In this document: piece after piece, positions 26,682 to 36,361 of the stretch | Layout: each line of letters begins with the position of its first letter | How positions within the stretch are numbered: the first letter of the stretch is position 1 | Origin: Agarilytica rhodophyticola | GTDB lineage: Bacteria; Pseudomonadota; Gammaproteobacteria; Pseudomonadales; Cellvibrionaceae | Direction: 5' to 3' | Assembly: GCF_002157225.2 (NCBI RefSeq) | Contig: NZ_CP020038.1 | Location: 1,139,001-1,203,000, forward strand | Length of the DNA stretch: 64,000 bases | Program-made: the position numbers and the translations under genes | Notes under the pieces: model-generated | Told to the model about the DNA's origin: nothing | Databases searched by the model: none | What the model saw: the letters and a program-made list of their open reading frames with translations, nothing else

Positions 26682-27965
26682 TTAATTTAGGTTTAAAAAC
26701 TGGTTTACCTTAGCAATCAGTTGGTTGGCTTCGAAAGGCTTGGTAATACAGCCATTGGCGTGAACTTGCTGTCCAAAACGTTTTAACTCTTCTATGCCCG
26801 ATTCGCACATTAGTATCACTGGTATACTTCGTGTTTTATCGTTGTTTTTTAGCTTTTGGCAAATTTGCTGATGGTTAGAATCAGGTTTGATATCTAAAAG
26901 GATCAGATCTGGATAGTATTCTTCAGCAAAGTTTGCGCAGTCCTCGCTATGGGATAAGGGGATAACAGAGCAGTGCCCGCGCAGTATCTGGCACGAACTT
27001 TCCAAGCTTTCTTCATTTTCATCTACAACTAGAACTTTGCTGTAAGGATTAAACTCTCGAATGATCGCCTGGTTTCTGCCTGCGCGTTTGGCGCAGTAGA
27101 GTGCACGATCCGCTTGATCTATTTGAAATATAAGATCTGTACCCGTGGTGTAATTGACAACGGTGGCACCTATACTTACAGTGACACACTTACTGACAGA
27201 TGAGTCTCTATGGCGTATCTCAAGTGCCTCGACAGCGCTGCGGATCGTTTCACATACGTGCTTCGCGCCTTCTTCATGAGTATCGGGTAGCACTGCAATA
27301 AACTCTTCACCACCATAGCGAGCTGCCAAATCGGCGGATCGATTTAAACTGCTTAACAGTGCTCTGGCGACCTCTTGGATACACTTATCTCCAGCTGGGT
27401 GACCATAGCAATCGTTATAAAGTTTAAAGTGGTCAATATCGAGCAGTATAATTGTGAAGGGAGTTTTATGGCGAGTGGCATAGTCCCAGAGATCCGCTGC
27501 TTTTTGCTCAAAGGTACGGCGATTATATAATTGGGTGAGATCGTCGCGCTGGCTGAGAATCGTTAATTCTTCGTTGAGCTTTGCCAATTGGTTACGCATT
27601 TCCGTAATGCGTTCCATGGCGGAAATTTTGGCATTTAAAATAACTTGGTTAACTGGCTTGATAAGGTAGTCGTCACCACCTGCAGATATACCTTCTTCTA
27701 AACTCGATGCTTCACTTTTACCGGTGACAAAGATAATAGGTATCCAGTGATCGCCCAGCCATTCGCGAATCAACTTGGTGGTTTCAAACCCGTCCAAGCC
27801 TGGCATTTCAACGTCCATGATTACCATATCGACAGGCGTAGTATCAATAATTTGTAGTGCTTGCTCACCACTTTCTGCGACGATTGTTTCATGTCCAGCA
27901 TTCTCAATGTATGCACACATGGCATAACGGATAGTAGCGCTGTCCTCTACAAGAAGTATTTTCAT
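26682..27965 (-). CDS. REC-GGDEF-REC response regulator, diguanylate cyclase
   Basis: A 427-residue cytoplasmic signalling protein. Residues 1-120 are a receiver with phosphoacceptor Asp51 (VIMDVEMPG). Residues 135-300 form a GGDEF domain with an intact active site GGEEF (218-222) and an inhibitory site RSAD (209-212) five residues before it, so it should make cyclic-di-GMP under product feedback. Residues 313-427 form a second receiver (VLVVDENEES, LILLDIKPDS, ITKPFEANQL). A C-terminal second receiver is less usual than PleD-like REC-REC-GGDEF order. No kinase gene is adjacent. Confidence 0.93.
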   Translation of the reverse strand: MKILLVEDSATIRYAMCAYIENAGHETIVAESGEQALQIIDTTPVDMVIMDVEMPGLDGFETTKLIREWLGDHWIPIIFVTGKSEASSLEEGISAGGDDYLIKPVNQVILNAKISAMERITEMRNQLAKLNEELTILSQRDDLTQLYNRRTFEQKAADLWDYATRHKTPFTIILLDIDHFKLYNDCYGHPAGDKCIQEVARALLSSLNRSADLAARYGGEEFIAVLPDTHEEGAKHVCETIRSAVEALEIRHRDSSVSKCVTVSIGATVVNYTTGTDLIFQIDQADRALYCAKRAGRNQAIIREFNPYSKVLVVDENEESLESSCQILRGHCSVIPLSHSEDCANFAEEYYPDLILLDIKPDSNHQQICQKLKNNDKTRSIPVILMCESGIEELKRFGQQVHANGCITKPFEANQLIAKVNQFLNLN

Positions 27966-28316
27966 GTGTTATTAATGATGCCGGCAACTCATATTCATTC
28001 TCTTAAGTCTAACATATCGCGCTGACTTCGCTTTGGCTAGAGATCTAATCCACTAAATGAATAATTGCCTCGCTAAACTCACTATTTAAACAAACTTGAT
28101 TGCTGCATCAGATTGCTTGCAAAGGCTACCAGTTTTGCGAGCTGCAACCTTCTTTACACTAAACCTTCTGAGGCTAGGGTCGAGGCGCAAAGCAATTAAT
28201 AGGGGGAGGCTTTAGTCAATTCTGTTTTGTACAGGTATAATCGCCGGCAAAAACACTTGATAAAGCTAAAATTGGTTATTTAATCACCCATTTGATAATG
28301 TAGATAGCAGGCACTG
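27966..28316. other. intergenic region between divergent genes
   Basis: 351 bases without a gene. The only signal I can support is a candidate promoter for the downstream acyltransferase gene (28213-28241, listed separately). Confidence 0.6.
28213..28241 (+). promoter_or_regulatory. candidate sigma-70 promoter of the acyltransferase-dinG operon
   Basis: TAGTCA (28213-28218), 17 bases, then a perfect TATAAT (28236-28241). It lies about 75 bases before the ATG at 28317. Confidence 0.45.
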
Positions 28317-29465
28317 ATGTCCGAATTTGATGCAATAAGACCCTATGATGATAGTGAAGTTAAACGTGTTGTGGATCGTCTTCTAGGAGATAACGAGTTT
28401 TTAGATACAATCGCCAAGCTAAAGCTACCCAAAATTGGGAGGTTTATTGCGCCTGCGTTCCGGGCTATGGTTCGAAGTCGTTTATCAAAGGAGGTGGCCA
28501 ATGTCAACGCCGTGGAAGACTTCCAGGCACTGATAGAAGATTACTTAAAAAATGTGCTCGATAGGACAGTGGATAAGCTATCGATTTCAGGACTATCTAA
28601 TCTAGATAGGAGTCGGGCGCACCTGTTTATCAGTAACCACCGCGATATTGCCATGGACCCCGCTTTTGTTAACTGGACGCTCTATCAAAATGGTTTTACT
28701 ACCTTGCGCATTGCCATTGGCGACAACCTGTTAACCAAGCCGTTTGCCTCCGATTTAATGCGTCTTAATAAGAGCTTTATTGTCAATCGATCTGCTACGG
28801 CGCCTAGAGAAAAGCTAAAGGCAGCCAAACTGTTGTCAAAATACATCCAGCATTCAGTGGTTAACGATAATGAGAACGTATGGATAGCACAGCGGGAAGG
28901 GCGAGCCAAAGATGGTATAGATAGCACTAACCCTGCAATTATCAGTATGCTGACCATCAATAAAAATAAGCAGGAAAAATTTGAGGACTATATCGAGAGT
29001 TTACAGATTGTACCGGTGAGCATCTCCTATGAATATGATCCTTGTGATAAAGCCAAAGCTCGTGAGTTGTATGAAAAAATGACCGAGGGTGAATATACCA
29101 AAGGTGAGCACGAAGATGTAGAGAGTATTGCTCAGGGCATCGTGGGATATAAAGGACGCGTACATTTATCTTTCGGTCGGCCGCTGGCTAATTTTTCCGA
29201 TATTGAAGGCGTCACCGAGGAACTGAATAAACAAATCCGCAAGAACTACGTGTTACAACTAACCAATTGCTTTGCCTATGAAACCTTAGAAAAAACTTCA
29301 CCCCGTATTGCCGTGGGAGAAAATGGCGATATGTTCCATGAGCTTAATGTGGATGAAGAAAGGCAAAAATTTAAAGCACACGTGCAAACCTGTGACGCTA
29401 AGCACCGTGATACATTACTAAAAATCTATGCCAATCCTGTGTATGAAAAACTGGCAGTGTTGTAA
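28317..29465 (+). CDS. 1-acylglycerol-3-phosphate acyltransferase-like protein
   Basis: A 382-residue acyltransferase of the PlsC-like superfamily. The catalytic block is HLFISNHRDIAMDPA, with His and Asp of the HxxxxD-type motif slightly spread. A second block, WIAQREGRAKDGID, corresponds to the EGT/R-type phosphate-binding motif III. No clear membrane helix is seen. The substrate is likely an acyl donor plus a lysophosphatidate or related alcohol. It is followed three bases later by the DinG-like helicase, so they share a transcript; I see no functional reason for the pairing. Confidence 0.8.
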   Translation: MSEFDAIRPYDDSEVKRVVDRLLGDNEFLDTIAKLKLPKIGRFIAPAFRAMVRSRLSKEVANVNAVEDFQALIEDYLKNVLDRTVDKLSISGLSNLDRSRAHLFISNHRDIAMDPAFVNWTLYQNGFTTLRIAIGDNLLTKPFASDLMRLNKSFIVNRSATAPREKLKAAKLLSKYIQHSVVNDNENVWIAQREGRAKDGIDSTNPAIISMLTINKNKQEKFEDYIESLQIVPVSISYEYDPCDKAKARELYEKMTEGEYTKGEHEDVESIAQGIVGYKGRVHLSFGRPLANFSDIEGVTEELNKQIRKNYVLQLTNCFAYETLEKTSPRIAVGENGDMFHELNVDEERQKFKAHVQTCDAKHRDTLLKIYANPVYEKLAVL

Positions 29466-29468
29466 TTA

Positions 29469-31586
29469 ATGCTAAGTAAAAAAGTCAAAGAAGAAATACA
29501 AAAAGCCTATAGCCAGTTTCTATCGGCAAAGTCGTTAAAGCCGCGCTATGGCCAAAAATTAATGATCGCCGAAATTGCCAGAACGCTCGGGAATATAAGA
29601 CCTGGTGACAACGATGATGACGATGTTAGCGCCCCTATTTGTGTGATTGAAGCCGGCACAGGAACAGGTAAGACGGTGGCGTATTTACTGGCGACCTTAC
29701 CTATTGCCAAGGCGCTGGATAAACGTGTTGTTTTAGCTACCGCTACCATTGCTTTGCAAGAGCAAGTGGTACTTAAAGATTTACCTGAAGTTGTGCGACA
29801 CAGCGGCTACGACTTCGATTTTTGTTTAGCGAAGGGCCGCGGTCGATATTTATGTCTCGCCAAGCTCGATAAGATACTTTCCTCGGATGATGGCTCACAA
29901 TTGATTCCAGTCTACGAAGATGAAGACGCAATCATCAATGAGCAGGATGCGAGTCTCTACAATGATATGATGCTGCGCCTCAGTGATGGCAAATGGGATG
30001 GTGACCGCGATAGTTGGGAATCTGAATTAGCACCGGAAGCGTGGCAGCGGGTGACGACAGATCACCGGCAGTGTACAGGACGAAAATGTTCCCATGTGCG
30101 TAACTGCTCTTTTTTTAAGGCCAGAGATGCACTCAATGATGCCGATTGCATTGTTGCCAATCATGATATGGTATTAGCTGATCTTGCTCTCGGGGGGGGC
30201 GCTATTTTGCCGCCACCAGAGGAAACTATATACATCTTCGATGAAGGTCATCACCTGCCCGATAAAGCGCTCAATCATTTTGCTAGCCATACCCGCTATA
30301 AGAGCACTATTCGCTGGCTCGGTCAAAGTGAAGGGCAGTGGCCCAATATGGTCGAGCCCTTATCAAAGGCTACTTATTTTAGTGAGTTAGCTCAGCCTCT
30401 TGAAGGACAATTAAAGGCAGTGCGTACAGTTCTTGAAAGTAACTTGCACCAGTTGCAAGAACTGACGCTAAGTGTTGATCGCAGCCAGCAAACGCCACGT
30501 ATCCGCTTTGAAAAGGGGGTTGCGCCTAAAATAATGGAAATAGTGGCACAGCAACTACGTGATCAGTTTGCACAATTATGCGACTCATTGGGAAAACTTT
30601 ATGACGAGCTCAATGTTCTTATCGAGGAAGATTATGCCATTGTGCCTAAAGTGGATTTAGAGAATGTATATTCCATTGTCGGTGCTTGGCTAGGGCGAGC
30701 AGAAGGTAATCTTGAATTGTGGCGCTTATACTGCGATACAAAAATGAATGAGACTTGGCCTCTGGCCCGCTGGGTGACCTTGTTGGAATACAACGATATT
30801 GTGGACTATGAAATTGTCGCCAGCCCTATTCTTGCCTCTAAAGCGTTAGCAAAAGATTTGTGGTCTCGTTGTAGTGGTGCGGTGGTAACTTCAGCAACAT
30901 TGACTGCATTAAATTCTTTTGAACGGTTTAAATATCGTGCAGGCACATACAACGATAGTCATTATGCTGTTGTGCCCAGTCCTTTTGATTTTGAGCGCAA
31001 CGGTGTTATTCGAATCCCGCAAGATGCAGTTGAAGCTAATGATACTGTTGCCCATACTGATAGTATTATTTCCCTACTGCCAGATATTATCGACCCTCAC
31101 AAGGGTAGCCTAGTATTGTTTTCTTCTCGTCGGCAGATGTCAGATGTTTATGATCAGTTGCCCGCTGAACTTCGACAGCTGATTTTAATGCAAGGAGTAG
31201 AAAGTAAACAGGCACTGGTACGTGAGCATAAATCCCGCATCGATGCCCAGCAAGGCAGTGTCATTTTTGGGCTAGCGAGTTTTGCTGAAGGCGTGGATTT
31301 GCCTGGTAATTATTGTATTCACGTTGTGATTGCTAAATTACCTTTCTCTGTTCCTGATGACCCCTTGGAAGCCGCACTATCTGAATGGATTGAAGCCCGT
31401 GGCGGTAATGCCTTTATGGAGATTAGCGTGCCCGATGCGTCCATGAGATTAATTCAAGCATGCGGTCGTTTGCTACGCACTGAAACTGATTCAGGCACCG
31501 TTACTATATTAGATAAACGTCTGCTAACAAAACGTTATGGCAAAGCATTACTAAATTCTCTACCTCCATTTAAAAGAGAATTTTAA
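29469..31586 (+). CDS. dinG: ATP-dependent DNA helicase DinG-like
   Basis: A 705-residue superfamily 2, XPD/DinG-type 5'-3' helicase (E. coli DinG 716). Walker A GTGTGKT is at 63-69, the DEAH-type box is FDEGHHLP, and the C-terminal motif VI reads IQACGRLLRTETDSG. Between them lie cysteines fitting a [4Fe-4S] site: one in RGRYLCLAK and three in QCTGRKCSHVRNCSFF. DinG unwinds D-loops, R-loops and G-quadruplexes. Translation is likely coupled to the preceding acyltransferase gene. Confidence 0.93.
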   Translation: MLSKKVKEEIQKAYSQFLSAKSLKPRYGQKLMIAEIARTLGNIRPGDNDDDDVSAPICVIEAGTGTGKTVAYLLATLPIAKALDKRVVLATATIALQEQVVLKDLPEVVRHSGYDFDFCLAKGRGRYLCLAKLDKILSSDDGSQLIPVYEDEDAIINEQDASLYNDMMLRLSDGKWDGDRDSWESELAPEAWQRVTTDHRQCTGRKCSHVRNCSFFKARDALNDADCIVANHDMVLADLALGGGAILPPPEETIYIFDEGHHLPDKALNHFASHTRYKSTIRWLGQSEGQWPNMVEPLSKATYFSELAQPLEGQLKAVRTVLESNLHQLQELTLSVDRSQQTPRIRFEKGVAPKIMEIVAQQLRDQFAQLCDSLGKLYDELNVLIEEDYAIVPKVDLENVYSIVGAWLGRAEGNLELWRLYCDTKMNETWPLARWVTLLEYNDIVDYEIVASPILASKALAKDLWSRCSGAVVTSATLTALNSFERFKYRAGTYNDSHYAVVPSPFDFERNGVIRIPQDAVEANDTVAHTDSIISLLPDIIDPHKGSLVLFSSRRQMSDVYDQLPAELRQLILMQGVESKQALVREHKSRIDAQQGSVIFGLASFAEGVDLPGNYCIHVVIAKLPFSVPDDPLEAALSEWIEARGGNAFMEISVPDASMRLIQACGRLLRTETDSGTVTILDKRLLTKRYGKALLNSLPPFKREF

Positions 31587-32959
31587 TGAGCCAAAACATG
31601 AATGAGGATTGTTGCTCCCCAGTTGAGTGTGGCTTGTTGTAATTTTCCCCTCTTATATCCCCTTAACCTTTATATAAAAACAGCTATCTTTACCGCTGTA
31701 GGCTAATATGACTCCTGCGATTTATGACTAAGGACTGAGCAATGTTTTAATATTGGCGGAGGGGATGTAATAACAAATAATCTCGAAGAATATAAAAGTA
31801 GCAATGAAACACTAATTATCGATCACTTTTATATTATTTATATAGTAGTGAATAACCAGCCCCTCTCTTAATGTGTATTTAATATTCTTCGCTTTTAATA
31901 AAATGTAAGCAAAATTATTGACTATGGAGAATGTCTTTTTTGCGCTGTTTTATAGCCGTGTGTGGCATTTTGCGTTCTTTATGGTATCTAATGATTTCAA
32001 TACACTACTGCCTTCTGCCAAGTTAGTTAAAATTAATAGCTGATATAGAAAGCATACTCAGCTCTTCATGGTTAACTACGGTTGTAAGAGTATTAGAATT
32101 ATTAGAGAACATAGCATATTGTTTTTTATTCGCTATTCTTTTTTGTTACTAATCCTCCAGGTTAATGGTAGAAATAAAAACTCTCAGATTATCTATATTT
32201 TGTTTATTTTTTATTAAAAAAAATTAATTTAATTTGTTGTCTGGGTGTGTTTTATTTTGGTAGTGATTAAAAAATAAATATGTTCTCATTGTTCGCAAAT
32301 CATGAACTTTGCGAAATCTTTATCGATTACCATTACTTTATGCAAACGCTGGGTTTTATAAAAAAACCATCTTAAGCGTGCAGTTTCTCTATGTAATGGG
32401 CTGTTGTAGAAATTTTTTCTAGCATTGAAATTAATATAGTTGTTTTTTCAATCTTTGCAAAATTATTGAGTGTTGTTTTTGTGAGTATGGTGAATATCAT
32501 AAATAACCTTGTTGTAGTTGAAATCTGTATTAAGTTTTTTTTATTTTTAAGTTTGTTTTAATGCTTGGTGTGTAGAATGTAAAATAATTTTTTTTTTTGA
32601 ATTTTTCTTTTTGTTTTATATTGTTTGTGTTTGCGGCTTTTTATTGGCGCTTTAATGTTATGTTTTTGATTTTTTAGATGACAGTATAAATAATAATGAT
32701 TTTTTATAAGTGCAGTGTGCTTTCACTAGATTATTTTTATTGGCACATCATTTTTTTAAAAATAAAAAACAAAAATTGTAAAGCTTTTCCCTATTAATAA
32801 ATTGGGCTATATTTATCTAGCCAATCAAATCATGGTTCGGTCTAAAATGCATTCGCTTTTGTCGAGCTTGATTAATTTTTATGTTCTCATTTTGCAAGCA
32901 TCGAGTTGTTGAACACGATTAGCCTAGTGTTAACCCAATATTTTGAAAGAGGAAAGTAA
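31587..32959. other. AT-rich gene desert
   Basis: 1.37 kb without a credible reading frame on either strand. The stretch 32160-32780 is extremely AT-rich with poly-T and poly-A runs (for example at 32588-32600). I saw no tRNA, riboswitch or clear hairpin. An 18-base segment GGGCTGTTGTAGAAATTT at 32398-32415 recurs with one change at 33776-33793. A silenced or foreign origin, or a nucleoid-protein binding zone, is possible. Confidence 0.6.
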
Positions 32960-33577
32960 ATGAATCATCAGCCTGGAATGTCCATCGAGCGTTTTGAGGA
33001 AGAATATGAAGGCCAGCCCGTATGGGATGTTGGCAAACCACAGCAATATTTTGTTGATACATTATCGGAGAACTTGCCAGAGGCACCAGTTCTAGATATC
33101 GGCTGTGGTAAAGGGAGTTTGTCAAAGCTTGTAGCTGATTTAGGTTGTGAAGTATTGGGCATTGACTTTTCACCCAAAGCTATAGAATCTGCAAGAAAGA
33201 AATTTTTTGGTTCGACACCGAACTTATCTTTTAAAGTTCATGACGCTTTTAAATTGGAGGAATTAAACTCTGAGTTTGGTTCTATTTTAGATTGTTGCTT
33301 TTTTCATATGCTTGATGATAAAGCGCGAGGTAAATATATTTCAGTGCTGAATAATATTTTGAAGCCTGGCGGTAGGCTATATATGTTAAATTTTGGTGTG
33401 GAGTTAACTGTACCAGGTGCACCTCGTGGTGTTACTGAAGATGACATTAAGGAGAACTTTCAAGGTGATTGGTATATTGTTAATTCAGGTGTGACAAACA
33501 TTGAAGTTAATGGTTTCCCTGAGGGCGTACCTGGTACCTACGCCTGTATTGAAAAAACACCTAGTTTAGTCATCTGA
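32960..33577 (+). CDS. class I SAM-dependent methyltransferase
   Basis: A 205-residue cytoplasmic methyltransferase with GAGGAAAG before its ATG. Motif I is VLDIGCGKGSLS (about 47-58), then the acidic motif II LGIDFSPKAIE, and ILKPGGRLYMLNF as post-III motif. The N-terminal YEGQPVWDVGKPQQYF recalls thiol/halide methyltransferase-like enzymes, where a similar W-D-x-G-x-P-Q segment occurs. The substrate may thus be a small thiol, halide or metalloid, but this is inference. It stands alone after the AT-rich desert. Confidence 0.85.
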   Translation: MNHQPGMSIERFEEEYEGQPVWDVGKPQQYFVDTLSENLPEAPVLDIGCGKGSLSKLVADLGCEVLGIDFSPKAIESARKKFFGSTPNLSFKVHDAFKLEELNSEFGSILDCCFFHMLDDKARGKYISVLNNILKPGGRLYMLNFGVELTVPGAPRGVTEDDIKENFQGDWYIVNSGVTNIEVNGFPEGVPGTYACIEKTPSLVI

Positions 33578-33732
33578 AATTTCTTTATTTCGTTATTCTT
33601 CGAGGTGTTTTTAAATAAAACTGGCTGATAATACGTTATTAGCTTTACTGGTTAAAAGTTTTATCCTGTTTTAGGATCTAATAAAAGCACTCTAGATTAT
33701 TTAAGCAGATTTGAACGAGCTTTTTTCATTCG

Positions 33733-33768
33733 CTCAGTTATTACTACATGGAGGTAATAATAACTGAG
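33733..33768. repeat. hairpin after the methyltransferase gene
   Basis: Perfect 11-base arms CTCAGTTATTA (33733-33743) and TAATAACTGAG (33758-33768) with a 14-base loop. No U-tract follows on either strand, so it is not a standard terminator. It lies between two convergent transcripts. Confidence 0.55.
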
Positions 33769-33806
33769 GTAGAAAGGGCTGTTGTAGGAATTTCTGGGAC
33801 TTGATC

Positions 33807-34505
33807 TTATCTCCGTCCTGCACGGCGGGGGCGAGATTTTAATTTGCGTCGTTTCTGTACTGACTCAACACTTTCATCTTGCATTTCTTTTATTTTTTTT
33901 GTCAGTTCATCTTTCTTCTCTGAGGATGATGTTTTTAACGCAAGTTCTACAACTGGATTACTCTGTACCGCTCTATCTTGATCCACTTCGGGCATTTTTC
34001 CTACGGCTTCTCCAGCCAAACGATCTGGCTCATCAGTGTCCATTTCTAATTTGCGAAATTCTTTTTTTGCCTGGATAAGTGTTTTTACTGCTTCAGCTTG
34101 AGAGGTATTGAATTTAAATTCTTGACTCTTTAATTGCATTCTGCCACCAAAGTAGAATGCAATAATCACACTCAGCAATGTCCAATAACCCTCCGGAATA
34201 GAATTTAACCCTGTGGTAATTAAAACTAAATGCTCTGGTGAGATGTAGGCAATAATAAAGATTGAAAGTACTAGGGTTACAATAAACGGGCGAATTAAAC
34301 GGTTGAAACCATCGGCAAAGATATCAACCCAGCTACGGTTACTGCGTTGATGAAACTCGGCTTGATATGATTGCAATAGGGCCATTTGTTCGTCTGCGGA
34401 ACGCTGTGCATCTTTTTCTTTATTGGTGGTAAATACACCGGCAACGCTTTCAATACCTTTGGAGGCCGCGTTAATGACGCCGGAGATAGGGTTAAAGTCA
34501 GCCAT
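33807..34505 (-). CDS. holin-like protein (3TM holin family)
   Basis: A 232-residue membrane protein. It has an amphipathic N-terminus, a block SWVDIFADGFNRLIRPF typical of the Holin_3TM/GTA-release group, and two clear membrane helices at about 73-89 and 108-121 ending in FYFGGR. An unusually long charged tail (about 110 residues, very basic at the end) follows; phage members mostly end soon after the second helix. It starts nine bases after the muramidase gene. Holins make the inner-membrane lesion that lets an endolysin reach the wall. Confidence 0.78.
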   Translation of the reverse strand: MADFNPISGVINAASKGIESVAGVFTTNKEKDAQRSADEQMALLQSYQAEFHQRSNRSWVDIFADGFNRLIRPFIVTLVLSIFIIAYISPEHLVLITTGLNSIPEGYWTLLSVIIAFYFGGRMQLKSQEFKFNTSQAEAVKTLIQAKKEFRKLEMDTDEPDRLAGEAVGKMPEVDQDRAVQSNPVVELALKTSSSEKKDELTKKIKEMQDESVESVQKRRKLKSRPRRAGRR

Positions 34506-34514
34506 GTTCGCTCC

Positions 34515-35054
34515 TTATGCTGCTTGGGGTAAAAAAGATCGTGCTCGATTTAACCATCCCACTAAAAACACGGACTGGCTGGGATTATTTGCGACGATAT
34601 TGGCGTAAAACATTTGTCGTTCTTCGACTAGAGCTACCATCATCCACTCATCTAGTTCTTGATAACAGGCATTCGCTTGTGCTCGGGTCTTCGGTCCCAT
34701 TAAACCGTCTGCGACGATTGGCCCAAAGCCTGCGTCATTACAAACATTTTGGACAAATTTAATTGCTCGCCTTGGCCCGTGATTAACAGCAGAGTCGAAT
34801 ACAAAATGCTGAATATCCTCGGGTAAGCGATCTATCTTAGGTGAACGGTAATAGCGCAACTCATAAATATGTCGAGCTGTTTCTACATCAAGAGCTTTTA
34901 CATCTTCGACGGTAACATTTTGTTCTAAGTACTTCGAAAGAGTATGCTGGGTAATACCAAAATTAGTAGCACCTCCCTTGTCTGCTGGATGGTTAACAAA
35001 CCCACCTTCTTTACTTAACACCTCATCAACAAGGTGCTTGATGTCAATTGTCAT
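34515..35054 (-). CDS. GH108 N-acetylmuramidase (TtsA/endolysin-like)
   Basis: A 179-residue peptidoglycan hydrolase. The N-terminal block VLSKEGGFVNHPADKGGATN is the GH108 signature; Glu16 in EGG is the catalytic acid. It continues with FDSAVNHGPRRAIKFVQ and a PG_binding_3-type C-terminal part with DGLMGPKTRAQAN. There is no signal peptide, so export needs the holin encoded directly downstream. No other phage genes lie around, which leaves a dead prophage remnant or a domesticated release (type 10 secretion-like) pair as options. A palindrome at 35155 lies upstream. Confidence 0.9.
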   Translation of the reverse strand: MTIDIKHLVDEVLSKEGGFVNHPADKGGATNFGITQHTLSKYLEQNVTVEDVKALDVETARHIYELRYYRSPKIDRLPEDIQHFVFDSAVNHGPRRAIKFVQNVCNDAGFGPIVADGLMGPKTRAQANACYQELDEWMMVALVEERQMFYANIVANNPSQSVFLVGWLNRARSFLPQAA

Positions 35055-35822
35055 AGTGCTTAGTCTTCCTGTACGTTGTTCTAGAGCTGGCTAACCATAG
35101 ATTGCCATAAAGAAAAAGAGAGAAGTTTTGCTGCCTACCTAAGCGCTTAATGCTGCTCATAGCACTGCTATGAGCAAACGAAACAAAGGCAACAGACGAT
35201 AAAACAACCACTTTTATTATGCCAATTTATATTTAATTAGCTCTATGTATTTATTTGCCATGTTATTTGCAGGAATAACAGCTCGTAATACCAGCTAAAT
35301 TAGCGGTCTACTGGATACTACGAATATCCCAAGATGAATGTTCCACTTGCTTCACAGCCGTTGCTGAGAAATCTGTAAGCTAAGGTCACAAAGGTTTTAG
35401 TTCTTAACCTATTAATGACATTAGTTAAGATAATTGCCTTCTTGGTTACAACAATCTACTTCTGTGTGACGATTCTAAACGTCTAAGGGATTAATTTAAA
35501 TGCATGGTGTCGAACAAATGAGCGGCGCAAGAAATCCTCTTGGTTATGTTGCAAATTGCGCCACAACGATAATATCGACAAAAACCTCGGTTTTTGCTCT
35601 TAAGTTTAGGCTTGTACTCATACTTTTTGCCATGATTGCTGCCAGTCATACTACTATTGGTAAAATGTATGTCTTTAAGACTATTAATTTGTTTTTTGGA
35701 TGTATATCTAGATTCAGGTATGAAAACTCAATAAGACTGCAGTAAAGTGTGTAAGCGGTAGCAGAAAATATCTTTCATACACAACTACTTGTTAACGAGC
35801 CCTGAGGCAAGTTAGGAAATAT
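35055..35822. other. intergenic region upstream of the muramidase and GNAT genes
   Basis: 768 bases. It holds the palindrome at 35155-35175. An 81-codon frame at 35500-35745 has no family resemblance and no ribosome binding site, and I do not count it. Nothing else seen. Confidence 0.5.
35155..35175. promoter_or_regulatory. palindromic operator candidate
   Basis: Ten-base arms GCTCATAGCA (35155-35164) and TGCTATGAGC (35166-35175) separated by one base. It lies about 100 bases upstream of the muramidase start, where a repressor could act. No regulator gene is adjacent. Confidence 0.45.
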
Positions 35823-36296
35823 ATGCATTATCAAATTTATGAATTTTACCCCGAGCACGGTGTTGATAAAGAAATACTAAATATAATATTGAAAATTGGC
35901 TCACAAATTCCCGAGTTTGGCAGTGAACATAATATTCAAAAACTTGAGTCTCGACTTACTGATAAGATCTGTGCCATTATCATTGCTTATGACAATCAAT
36001 TACCTGTTGCTTATAAAATTGGTTATGCCTTATCAAGTTATCAATTTTATAGCTGGCTTGGCGCAGTGGTTCCCAAATATAGGAAGAAAGGTATAGCGGA
36101 TGCTATGTTACAGCAGCAGGAATCTTGGGTTATTGATCATAACTACAATACTATTTCTGTTCGTTCGATGAATCGATTTCCTGCAATGTTACATATGTTA
36201 ATCTCCCGCGGTTATCATATTTCGGGGTATATCGACAACGGTACTAGCGATAACAGTAAAGTCTGTTTTATTAAAGATATTAGAGGTGTCCAATAA
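35823..36296 (+). CDS. GNAT family N-acetyltransferase
   Basis: A 157-residue acetyl-CoA-dependent transferase. The acetyl-CoA loop is VPKYRKKGIADAML (pattern R/K-x-x-G-x-A). The rest, LVAYKIGYAL-like strands before it and HMLISRGYHISGY after it, follows the GNAT order. The substrate is not evident. No partner gene. Start at ATG 35823 with a weak AGGAAA site. Confidence 0.8.
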   Translation: MHYQIYEFYPEHGVDKEILNIILKIGSQIPEFGSEHNIQKLESRLTDKICAIIIAYDNQLPVAYKIGYALSSYQFYSWLGAVVPKYRKKGIADAMLQQQESWVIDHNYNTISVRSMNRFPAMLHMLISRGYHISGYIDNGTSDNSKVCFIKDIRGVQ

Positions 36297-36361
36297 AAGT
36301 AACTGGCACTTTAATTTATTCTGAGAGTTGATATACCACTAGTGTTAACAGGTGCTAGCCG

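Noticed and set aside
33807-35054. Complete prophage
   Set aside because: Only holin and muramidase are phage-like; neighbours are a methyltransferase and a GNAT, with no capsid, tail, integrase or att sites.
35500-35745. 81-codon plus-strand frame
   Set aside because: No ribosome binding site and no recognisable family; hydrophobic stretch alone is not enough.
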